This document shows positions 1 to 4,983 of a stretch of 5,122 bases of DNA, one piece after another. The notes beneath the pieces were generated by a model. The model did no database searches, was not told the origin of the DNA, and saw nothing but the letters and a program-made list of their open reading frames with translations. The stretch lies in assembly GCA_005788075.1 (NCBI GenBank), contig SXZC01000194.1, positions 1 through 5,122 on the forward strand. The letters run 5' to 3'. The DNA comes from Actinomycetota bacterium (GTDB taxonomy: Bacteria > Actinomycetota > Thermoleophilia > Miltoncostaeales > Miltoncostaeaceae). The position numbers and the translations under genes were made by a program. The stretch's first letter is position 1. Each line of letters starts with the position of its first letter.

Positions 1-2
1 CT

Positions 3-37
3 GGGCCTCCCCCCGCAGGCGGTGCGGGCAGAGGCCC
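3..37. terminator. Strong GC-rich two-part hairpin near the window edge
   Basis: GGGCCTC (3-9) pairs perfectly with GAGGCCC (31-37). After a 2x2 internal loop, CCCGCA (12-17) pairs perfectly with TGCGGG (23-28) around a 5-base GGCGG loop, giving 13 base pairs in 35 bases. No T-run flanks it on either strand, so it is not a textbook intrinsic terminator, although terminators in GC-rich actinobacteria often lack one. It lies 63 bases past the stop of the leftward operon. It could serve as a second terminator for that operon or for a rightward gene entering from outside the window, or it could be part of an unseen RNA or of a coding sequence. Confidence 0.35.
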
Positions 38-64
38 CCGATGGCTGCCCGCGCACTCCGCATC

Positions 65-87
65 GGCCGGCGCCCCTGCGCGCGGCC
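65..87 (-). terminator. Hairpin just after the leftward operon, candidate terminator
   Basis: GGCCG (65-69) pairs with CGGCC (83-87), and GCGC (70-73) pairs with GCGC (78-81) around a 4-base loop. A single G at 82 is bulged, so there are nine base pairs in 23 bases. It begins 12 bases beyond the stop codon of the last leftward gene, a typical position for a terminator. There is no T-tract on the minus strand after it, so the termination role is inferred from position and stability. Confidence 0.42.
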
Positions 88-99
88 TAGCCGCCCGCG

Positions 100-423
100 T
101 CAGTCGTCGTCGTCCCGCTCGCCCTCATCCGGGCGCTCGTCGCGGCCCTCGTCGTCACCCTCGCGGGCGTCATCGCGCCCCGCGGAGTCGTCCGGCCGGT
201 CGATGTCGTCCGCGGCGCCCGGCACCGGCACGGGCACAGCCGGCTGCGGAGCCGCCGTGCCGGGCTGCGGCGGGGGCGCCAGCGACCCCGCGCTGAGAGT
301 GCCCAGGCGGGTGTCGTCCTCGGATGAGCCCAGCACGGCGAGGTTGGCCGCCACGCCCGCTGTGGCGATGCCCAGCACCAGCACCGCCGCGAGCGCCCAC
401 CGTGCCCACGCGGGAACCCTCAC
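100..423 (-). CDS. Small membrane-anchored protein with acidic Asp/Glu/Arg tail
   Basis: A 107-residue protein of unknown function. Residues about 8-31 form one hydrophobic segment (Ala/Val/Leu-rich, preceded by Arg and Trp), which suggests an N-in, C-out membrane anchor or an uncleaved signal. Residues about 48-69 are a Pro/Ala linker with PVPVPVP. Residues 72-107 are extremely acidic: 20 of 36 are Asp or Glu, with six Arg and no Lys, ending in DDDD. The GTG start overlaps the stop of the upstream ferric-reductase-like gene as GTGA, and a GAGGTGG ribosome-binding site lies just upstream at 428-434. The reading frame is open much further upstream, but that part lies over the haem protein gene in another frame and is a shadow. 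It is the last gene of the leftward operon. The tail resembles, in style but not in sequence, that of the first gene of the operon. Binding of metal cations or of a basic partner outside the cell is plausible but unproven. Confidence 0.78.
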   Translation of the reverse strand: MRVPAWARWALAAVLVLGIATAGVAANLAVLGSSEDDTRLGTLSAGSLAPPPQPGTAAPQPAVPVPVPGAADDIDRPDDSAGRDDAREGDDEGRDERPDEGERDDDD

Positions 424-1037
424 TCGGCCACCTCGGCGGCGATGGGCGTGGACGCCTGCGCGCTGCCCGGTCGCGTGCGCTTGAGGGGCGCGTTGGGCCC
501 GGCGATCATGCGGCGCGCGGCCACGCCCGCCACCAGCGCCACGGACACCACGTAGATACCCAGCATCCAGGGCTGGCTGCTGTCGGTTCCGGCCATCACG
601 CCGTGCACGGTAGCGGCCGCGAACACCCCATAGCTCGCCAGGTGGATGGCCTTCCAGGCCTTCGCGCCCAGGTGCTTTCGCCACATGGCCGTGAGCGACA
701 CGATCACCATCAGCCACATCGCGAGCACGCCCACCGACACCCACAGGGGGCGATACTCGGTGCCGCCCGGCACCACCAGGTCGGCCCAGGTGATGGTGAC
801 GTAGCTGTCCATCACCAGCGCCAGGCCGTGAAAGGCAACCATCGCCAGGCCGGCGAGGGCCAGCACCTTGTGCCACTCCATGCGGGCCACGGGTGAGGCC
901 AGCTTCTGCACCAGGCGCGTGCGCAGCACCACGCCCGAGATCATGCTGCCGACGATGAGCAGGTAGCCCACGATGCCCGACACCCGGGCCATCAGCCACC
1001 AGAAGGGCACGTCGGCGATGGCGGTGAGCGCGCTCAC
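420..1037 (-). CDS. Ferric-reductase-like haem transmembrane protein (MsrQ/YedZ type)
   Basis: This 205-residue integral membrane protein probably carries electrons across the membrane through b-type haems. About five hydrophobic segments are visible, near residues 12-37, 56-76, 96-118, 128-149 and 156-176. Two histidine pairs have the spacing expected of haem ligands in ferric reductase and cytochrome b domains: H56/H70 on one helix and H132/H145 on another. The length fits stand-alone MsrQ/YedZ-like proteins, and the FAD- and NAD-binding domains of full ferric reductases or NADPH oxidases are absent. It therefore needs another electron donor, perhaps quinol or a flavoprotein. The GTG start overlaps the ApbE stop as GTGA and has a clear GGAGG at 1045-1049, seven bases upstream. 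Pairing with ApbE is a known context for flavin-linked extracytoplasmic electron transfer. No MsrP-like catalytic partner is visible, so a methionine sulfoxide reductase role is not supported. Confidence 0.92.
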   Translation of the reverse strand: MSALTAIADVPFWWLMARVSGIVGYLLIVGSMISGVVLRTRLVQKLASPVARMEWHKVLALAGLAMVAFHGLALVMDSYVTITWADLVVPGGTEYRPLWVSVGVLAMWLMVIVSLTAMWRKHLGAKAWKAIHLASYGVFAAATVHGVMAGTDSSQPWMLGIYVVSVALVAGVAARRMIAGPNAPLKRTRPGSAQASTPIAAEVAE

Positions 1038-1990
1038 GGTTGGTCCTCCGTCTCGACCGCGGCGATGCCCGGCACCGCGAGGGTTCCCGTGGTGGCGACG
1101 TCCCCGCGGGAGTCCACCAGCACGGCGGTGATGTCGCGCGCCCGGGCCTCGCGCAGGGCAGCGTCGCGCCCGGCCAGCAGCAGCGCGGTGGACCAGGCCT
1201 CGGCCGTGGCGGCGTCGTCGGCGATGGTGGTGACGCGCGTGAGGTCGGTGGTGCTGGGGCGGCCCGTGGAGGGGTCGACCACGTGGTGCATGGGCACCCC
1301 CGCGCGCATCCAGCGCCGGCGATCGGTGCCCGAGGTCGCCATGCCGCCGCGCCGCAGGCCGATCACCCGCGGCCGGTCGCCATGCATCACCTCCACCGGC
1401 CAGGGGCCGCCGTCCAGCGCCCCGCGCACGGCGATGTCACCGCCCATGCTCACCAGGCAGGGTCCGTGCACGCCCAGCTCGTCGGCCACCCGATCGGCGG
1501 CCCAGCCCTTGGCGATGCCGCCGAGGTCGAGGCAGGTTCCGGTGCCCAGCACCACGCGGCCGGTGCGCGGGTCGATGTCCACGCGGCCGCCGGCAGGCAT
1601 GGGCGCCCCGGCCGCCCCGCCGTCGGCGGGCAGCTGGTCGAGCGGGCGGTCGTAGCCCGCGGCCACCACGGCCTCGTGCACCGTGGGGTCGAACCGCCCG
1701 CCCGTGGCCCCGCGCATGGCCAGCGCCAGGGTGATGAGCCGCAGGAGGTCGGTGGACACCTCGGCCTCACCGGTGGCGTTCAGCTGTGAGAGCTCCGAGT
1801 GCGGATCGAACCGGCTGGCCATGCGCTCGATGCGATGCACCTCGGCCCGGGCGGCGTCGAACGCCGCCCGCGCCGACGGGGCGTCGGGTGCGCCGCCCGT
1901 GCCGGTGGCGTCGAGCATCAGCAGCACGTCGGTGCCCATGGCGCGAAAGCCGTCGCGCGCCAGCGCCGGGGTGTCGGTGATGGCGGTCAT
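1034..1990 (-). CDS. apbE: FAD:protein FMN transferase, ApbE family
   Basis: ApbE enzymes transfer FMN from FAD onto a Thr or Ser of acceptor flavoproteins, using Mg2+. This 318-residue protein has the family motifs in order: FRAMGTDV (15-22), the SRFDPHSELSQLN region (59-71), GGRFDPTV (97-104), DLGGIAKGWAADRV (155-168), VSMGGDIAVRG (180-190), ATSGTDRRRW (218-227), HHVVDPSTGRP (235-245), and a C-terminal segment with DDAATAEAWSTALLLAG (258-274) that corresponds to the metal- and nucleotide-binding end. Length and domain are complete. There is no signal peptide or lipobox; FRAMGT begins at residue 15, so this copy looks cytoplasmic, unlike the lipoprotein forms of many proteobacteria. The ATG overlaps the preceding stop as ATGA, and no strong ribosome-binding site precedes it, so translation is probably coupled. 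No acceptor domain with a recognisable flavinylation motif is encoded in this window. Confidence 0.96.
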   Translation of the reverse strand: MTAITDTPALARDGFRAMGTDVLLMLDATGTGGAPDAPSARAAFDAARAEVHRIERMASRFDPHSELSQLNATGEAEVSTDLLRLITLALAMRGATGGRFDPTVHEAVVAAGYDRPLDQLPADGGAAGAPMPAGGRVDIDPRTGRVVLGTGTCLDLGGIAKGWAADRVADELGVHGPCLVSMGGDIAVRGALDGGPWPVEVMHGDRPRVIGLRRGGMATSGTDRRRWMRAGVPMHHVVDPSTGRPSTTDLTRVTTIADDAATAEAWSTALLLAGRDAALREARARDITAVLVDSRGDVATTGTLAVPGIAAVETEDQP

Positions 1991-2352
1991 GACGAGCTCG
2001 AGCTCGCGACGGGCGCGGACGGCACGTAGGTGGCCGCCGGCGCCGCGGAGCAGGAGCCCCCGGATGACGGGGTGGCCGCGTTGGCGGCGTTCACCGCCGC
2101 GATCTCCCTGTTGCGCTCGGCCAGTTGCACCCGGTAGGTGGCCCAGCGCTCGGCGTTGGCGGCGTTCACCCGCCTGGCCTCGGAGGCCAGGGCCCTCTCG
2201 CGCTGCTCGAGCGCCGCCACCTGGGGATCCTCGGGGCGTTCGCTCTGCGGGTAGGGGTTGGCGCCGATCGCCACGGCCGCGCCCACGCCCAGCAGGGCGG
2301 TGCCGCCGATGGCCGTCCAGCGCACCCTGCGCCTGCTGCGATCAGTCGTCAT
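1987..2352 (-). CDS. Small membrane-anchored coiled-coil protein
   Basis: A 121-residue protein I cannot assign to a named family. An Arg-rich N-terminus (RSRRRVRW, 5-12) precedes a hydrophobic segment at about 13-31, predicting an N-in anchor with the rest outside the membrane. Residues about 43-93 are charged and helical, rich in Ala, Glu, Arg and Asn, and probably form a coiled coil. VNAANA occurs twice, at 62-67 and 87-92. A flexible Ser/Gly/Ala/Pro region follows, with the only Cys at 101, ending in five Ser. The ATG at 2352 is well supported: GGGGAGGG at 2361-2368 lies eight bases upstream, inside the preceding gene. It overlaps that gene by 11 bases and apbE by 4, so all three are probably co-translated. 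Its position directly before apbE suggests a structural partner of the haem protein or flavoprotein, but no function can be read from the sequence. It has no obvious acceptor motif for covalent FMN. Confidence 0.83.
   Translation of the reverse strand: MTTDRSRRRVRWTAIGGTALLGVGAAVAIGANPYPQSERPEDPQVAALEQRERALASEARRVNAANAERWATYRVQLAERNREIAAVNAANAATPSSGGSCSAAPAATYVPSAPVASSSSS
2078..2170 (-). repeat. Exact 18-base direct repeat, 75 bases apart, inside the coiled-coil gene
   Basis: The plus-strand sequence GCGTTGGCGGCGTTCACC occurs at 2078-2095 and again at 2153-2170. On the coding strand both copies encode the VNAANA motif, in frame, 25 codons apart. This suggests internal duplication within the coiled coil, or strong selection on the motif combined with biased codon use. 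An 11-base core of the repeat also occurs at 2547-2557 in the neighbouring gene, where it encodes part of INAAKA. Confidence 0.75.
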
Positions 2353-2725
2353 CGTGGTCGCCCTCCCCTTCGTGCTCGTACTCCTCCTCGTGCTCCTCGC
2401 CGTCGTCCTCCTCGTACTCCTCGTATTCCTCGTCGTAGTACTGCGGGGCCTGCGCCTGCGGCGCCGGCGTGGCGGCCATGGCGCCTGCGCCGGATGCTCG
2501 CGCCGTGCGCTCGGGCATCGGCGGCAGGGCCGGCGGCACGTCCGCCTTGGCGGCGTTGATCTGCTGCTCCAGCTGGTTGGCGGCCATGGTGCGGGCCACC
2601 AGCTGGCTCTCGGTGGGTTGTGCCGGGTCGGGACCCAGCGTGAGCGCACGCACTCCGAGCACCCCGAACGACAGGGCGAAGAGTCCGAAGAGCGTGCTGA
2701 GGATGATGATTCCGCGCTTGTTCAT
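2342..2725 (-). CDS. Small membrane-anchored protein with extreme Glu/Asp/Tyr tail
   Basis: A 127-residue protein of unknown function and the first gene of the leftward operon. After MNKR, residues about 5-30 form a hydrophobic segment, giving an N-in membrane anchor or uncleaved signal. Residues about 35-62 look helical (TESQLVARTMAANQLEQQINAAK). Residues 63-95 are a Pro/Ala-rich linker. Residues 98-127 are the striking part: 21 of 30 are Glu or Asp, with three Tyr, three His and three Gly, and no basic residue other than His. The coding is credible because third positions stay G/C-rich from the ATG, the anchor-linker-tail layout recurs in the last gene of the operon, and the downstream gene's ribosome-binding site lies inside this gene. 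The tail could bind Fe3+, Ca2+ or another cation near the haem protein; that is an inference. The opposite strand reads as a poly-Leu/Val stretch, which I judge to be a shadow. Confidence 0.83.
   Translation of the reverse strand: MNKRGIIILSTLFGLFALSFGVLGVRALTLGPDPAQPTESQLVARTMAANQLEQQINAAKADVPPALPPMPERTARASGAGAMAATPAPQAQAPQYYDEEYEEYEEDDGEEHEEEYEHEGEGDHDDD
2361..2368 (-). promoter_or_regulatory. Ribosome-binding site embedded in the acidic-tail codons
   Basis: On the minus strand GGGGAGGG lies eight bases before the ATG at 2352-2350 and fixes the start of the coiled-coil gene. It is read in frame as part of the Glu-Gly-Glu-Gly stretch (residues 119-122) of the upstream acidic-tail protein, so the two Gly there may be dictated by this site. 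Confidence 0.75.
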
Positions 2726-2737
2726 GCGGCCACCATA
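2726..2737 (-). promoter_or_regulatory. Candidate -10 element (TATGGT) giving a leaderless or near-leaderless leftward operon mRNA
   Basis: On the minus strand TATGGT (2737-2732) fits the TANNNT form of actinobacterial -10 elements. Six bases (GGCCGC) separate it from the ATG at 2725, which would place transcription initiation on or next to the start codon. No convincing -35 element lies at the expected distance, consistent with activator dependence. GGTGG inside the same stretch could instead act as a weak ribosome-binding site on a longer transcript, so this call is tentative. Confidence 0.4.
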
Positions 2738-2792
2738 AGAGGGGCATGTGTGGCGACCCGTGAGGCCGTGGCGGGGGCGCGTCCAGCCTTTG

Positions 2793-2809
2793 GTAAGGAA
2801 ATGTCAAGG
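2793..2809. promoter_or_regulatory. Hexamer direct repeat, candidate response-regulator operator
   Basis: GTAAGG (2793-2798) and TCAAGG (2804-2809) are separated by five bases, so the half-sites recur every 11 bases, the spacing typical of OmpR/PhoB-family operators. Four of six positions match, with AAGG common to both. An upstream CCTT (2787-2790) also forms an inverted pair with the first AAGG. The repeat is centred at 2801, almost midway between the divergent starts at 2725 and 2870. A perfect TTGACA on the minus strand (2807-2802) overlaps it, but no -10 hexamer follows at 16-18 bases. Binding by the adjacent regulator is an inference. Confidence 0.38.
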
Positions 2810-2857
2810 ACGCCGGCGGCGCGCACCGGGCGGGGGCCGGCCGGGGCCGTGCGCGGC

Positions 2858-2870
2858 GATACTGCGCGCA
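2858..2870 (+). promoter_or_regulatory. Candidate -10 element (GATACT) placing the regulator mRNA start at its ATG
   Basis: GATACT (2858-2863) matches the TATAAT consensus at four of six positions, including the key A2 and T6. It ends six bases before the ATG at 2870, so transcription would start at or beside the A of the start codon. No ribosome-binding site precedes that ATG (GCGCGC lies immediately upstream), which supports leaderless translation, a common arrangement in actinobacteria. No clear -35 is visible. Confidence 0.45.
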
Positions 2871-3541
2871 TGAGGCTCCTGGTGGTCGAGGACGAGGACT
2901 CCATCGCGGTGCCGCTGGCCGATGGCCTGCGCCGCGAGGGATTCGACGTGGAGCGCGTGGCCAACGGCGCCGATGCCCTGGCCGCGCCCGAGCCCGATCT
3001 GGTGCTGCTCGATCTTCGCCTTCCCGACATGGACGGCTACGAGGTGGCGCGGCAGATCCGCGCGCGCAGCCGGGTGCCGATCATCATGGTCACGGCCCGG
3101 GGGGAGGAGGTCGATCGCGTGGTGGGCCTCGAGATCGGCGCCGACGACTCCGTGGTGAAGCCCTTCGGGTTGCGCGAGCTGATCGCGCGCCTCAACGCCG
3201 TGATGCGCCGGGTGGCCGACGGCGGACCGGCGGCCGACGAGCCGGACGAGCTCGCGGCGGGCCCGCTGGTGGTGAGCCTGCGCACGCGGCGCGTGACCAT
3301 GGGTGACGACGAGCTGCACCTCACCCCGCGCGAGTTCGACATCCTGGCCATGCTCATGCACGACCCCGGCGCAGTGGTGAGCCGCGACGACCTGCTGCGC
3401 CGCCTGTGGGGCACCACATGGGCCGTGCAGACCAAGGCCATCGACGTGCACGTGTCGTCTCTGCGGCGCAAGCTCGGCGACCCCTCGTGGGTGCAGACGG
3501 TGCGCGGCGTGGGGTTCCGCCTCGGGGTGCCGGGCGCGTGA
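2870..3541 (+). CDS. OmpR-family two-component response regulator
   Basis: A 223-residue DNA-binding regulator, phosphorylated by its partner kinase. The receiver domain (about 2-115) has the acidic residues E7, D8, E9 and D10, the phospho-acceptor D48 in LLDLRLPD, the conserved T75 in MVTAR, and K97 in VVKPFG. The winged-helix effector domain (about 131-220) has LTPREFDILAML (151-162), the recognition-helix region KAIDVHVSSLRRKLG (189-203), and the C-terminal hairpin VRGVGFRL (211-218). The length is normal for the family. S94 stands at the position three residues before the conserved Lys, where Tyr or another aromatic switch residue is usual. The reading frame is open far upstream, but the receiver begins precisely at this ATG, which is preceded by a -10-like GATACT. 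The stop overlaps the kinase start as GTGA, so the pair is co-expressed. It probably controls its own operon and the divergent flavin/haem operon. Confidence 0.97.
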   Translation: MRLLVVEDEDSIAVPLADGLRREGFDVERVANGADALAAPEPDLVLLDLRLPDMDGYEVARQIRARSRVPIIMVTARGEEVDRVVGLEIGADDSVVKPFGLRELIARLNAVMRRVADGGPAADEPDELAAGPLVVSLRTRRVTMGDDELHLTPREFDILAMLMHDPGAVVSRDDLLRRLWGTTWAVQTKAIDVHVSSLRRKLGDPSWVQTVRGVGFRLGVPGA

Positions 3542-4947
3542 CGCGGCGCATCGTCGCCGGCTACATCATCCTCACGATCGTCGTGCTGGTGGTGCTCATG
3601 GTGCCCCTGGGCATCACGAACGAGCGCGGTCTCGAGCAGGACCTGCTGCTGCGCATGGAGCGCGACGCCGAGGTGGTGGCGTCGCTGGTGCAGGACGACG
3701 TGCGCCAGCCGACCCCGGCGGGCCAGGCGCAGGTGGCGAGGGTGGCGGAGGGCTACTCGGCTGAGACCGGCGCGCGCGTGGCCGTGACCGACTCGGCGGG
3801 ATCGGTGATCGCCGACACCGACCCCCCTGCGCCCGGCGACCGCACCCTGCGCACCCGGCCCGAGGTGCGCACGGCGCTCGGCGGGTCGGTGGCCACCGGC
3901 AGCCGCTACTCCGACACGCTCGGCATGCAGCTGCTCTACGTGGCGGTGCCCGTGGCGGCGGGCGGGTCGGTGTACGGCGCGGTGCGCATCACCTACCCGG
4001 CGTCCGAGGTGAGCGAGGGCGCCCTGAAGTACTGGCTGCTGCTGGCCGCGGTCGGGGTGATCACCCTGCTCGCCGTGGCGCTGGTGGGGTGGCTCATCGC
4101 GCGGTGGGTGGCGCGCCCCCTCGGGCGGCTGGAGCAGACGGCGGAGGACGTGGGGGCCGGCGACCTCTCGGCCCGTGCGCCCGAGGACCAGGGGCCACCC
4201 GAGGTGCGCGCGCTGGCGCATCGCTTCAACGCCATGGTGGCGCAGGTGGACGCCCTCGTGGGAGCGCAGGAGGCCTTCGTGGCCGACGCCTCGCACCAAC
4301 TGCGCACGCCCCTCACCGCCATGCGGCTTCGCATCGAGAACCTCGGCGCGGCGGCCGGCCCCGCCGGCGACGCCGACGCCCGGGCGGCCATCGCCGAGGT
4401 CGACCGCCTCTCGCAGATGGTGGACAGCCTGCTGGCGCTGGCGCGCGCCGAGCGCGGCGAGGCGCCCGCCGTGCGCGTGGACGTGTCGGCGCTGGTGGCC
4501 GATCGGGCCGACGCCTGGACCGACCTCGCCGCCGAGTCGGGCGTGCGGGTGGTGGCCCGCGTGGCCCCGGGGCTTCACGCGCGCGTGCCGGATGGCGTGA
4601 TCGAGCAGGTGGTGGACAACCTCATCGACAACGCCGTGGCCGCGGTGGCGATGTCCCCCGGTGGTGGTGGCACCGACGCCGATGGGACGGTCACCGTCGG
4701 GGTGGCCGAGGCGGACCGCGTCGTCGAGATCTCGGTCACCGACACCGGGCCGGGCCTCGACGACGCCGCGAAGCACCAGGCCTTCGACCGGTTCTGGAGG
4801 GCCCCGACGTCCGAGGCCGGAGCGGGGTCGGGCCTCGGCCTGCCCATCGTGCGCCGCCTGGTGGAGGGCGCCGGCGGCACCGTGCGCCTGGAGGATTCCC
4901 CCGGGGGCCGCGGCCTCAGGGCCGTGGTGAGGCTGCCGGCCGCCTGA
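3538..4947 (+). CDS. Membrane sensor histidine kinase with PDC-like sensor and HAMP domain
   Basis: A 469-residue kinase that senses an extracytoplasmic signal and phosphorylates the adjacent regulator. TM1 is at about 5-25 and TM2 at about 165-188. Between them, residues about 26-163 form a sensor of the PhoR/ResE-like PDC (PAS-like) type, with VAVTDSAGSVIADTD (81-95), a RPEVRTAL helix (107-114) and LLYVAVPV (132-139). HAMP covers about 188-241. The dimerisation and phospho-acceptor helix has H253 in ASHQLRTPL. The ATPase domain has N365 in DNLIDNAV, G1 DTGPGL (402-407), F-box FDRFWRAP (416-423) and G2 GSGLGLPIV (430-438). All catalytic motifs are present. A short Gly-rich insert (375-378) sits after the N-box. 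The GTG start overlaps the regulator stop. The ligand is unknown; the neighbours suggest redox state or a metal, but the sensor domain itself has no metal-binding cluster that I can see. Confidence 0.97.
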   Translation: MTRRIVAGYIILTIVVLVVLMVPLGITNERGLEQDLLLRMERDAEVVASLVQDDVRQPTPAGQAQVARVAEGYSAETGARVAVTDSAGSVIADTDPPAPGDRTLRTRPEVRTALGGSVATGSRYSDTLGMQLLYVAVPVAAGGSVYGAVRITYPASEVSEGALKYWLLLAAVGVITLLAVALVGWLIARWVARPLGRLEQTAEDVGAGDLSARAPEDQGPPEVRALAHRFNAMVAQVDALVGAQEAFVADASHQLRTPLTAMRLRIENLGAAAGPAGDADARAAIAEVDRLSQMVDSLLALARAERGEAPAVRVDVSALVADRADAWTDLAAESGVRVVARVAPGLHARVPDGVIEQVVDNLIDNAVAAVAMSPGGGGTDADGTVTVGVAEADRVVEISVTDTGPGLDDAAKHQAFDRFWRAPTSEAGAGSGLGLPIVRRLVEGAGGTVRLEDSPGGRGLRAVVRLPAA

Positions 4948-4981
4948 CCGGCGAGGGCGGGGCCATTCCGCGCCCGACCGG
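4948..4981. terminator. Hairpin filling the gap between convergent genes, candidate bidirectional terminator
   Basis: GGGCGGGG (4955-4962) pairs with CCGCGCCC (4968-4975) at seven of eight positions around a 5-base loop (CCATT). An outer CCGG/CCGG pair (4948-4951 with 4978-4981) extends the stem across a small internal loop. The structure starts on the base after the kinase stop and ends two bases before the stop of the opposing gene, so it could end transcription from both sides. There is no T-run. Confidence 0.5.
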
Positions 4982-4983
4982 GG

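Noticed and set aside
1..90. Plus-strand frame open from the window edge to a TAG at 88-90, possibly the end of a rightward gene
   Set aside because: Only 29 codons of Ala/Pro/Arg-rich sequence. Another frame here is equally rich in G/C third positions and two strong hairpins occupy the stretch, so coding cannot be supported.
424..999. Minus-strand frame continuous with the 107-residue acidic-tail gene, which would make a 299-residue protein
   Set aside because: It lies over the ferric-reductase-like gene in another frame and gives a Gly/Arg/His-rich product with no domain. The GTG at 423 with a ribosome-binding site and the usual 4-base overlap is the better start.
2355..2445. Trinucleotide-like CTC/CTT tract as a microsatellite or CRISPR-like repeat
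   Set aside because: It is explained by runs of Glu, Asp and Tyr codons in the acidic tail. There is no regular spacer and no exact unit.
2802..2807. Perfect TTGACA on the minus strand as a -35 element for the leftward operon
   Set aside because: No -10 hexamer lies 16-18 bases downstream; the sequence there is GGACGC. The match is more likely part of the direct repeat.
2258..2869. In-frame upstream extension of the response regulator, encoding a Leu/Val-rich membrane-like stretch
   Set aside because: The hydrophobic run is the antisense of Glu/Asp codons in the leftward acidic-tail gene. The receiver domain begins exactly at 2870, and a -10-like element lies just before that ATG. A membrane segment fused ahead of this receiver would be unexpected.
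3037..4776. Long minus-strand open frame opposite the regulator and kinase genes
   Set aside because: It is a typical GC-rich antisense shadow: the product is His/Arg/Gly-rich without domains and covers two clearly real genes.
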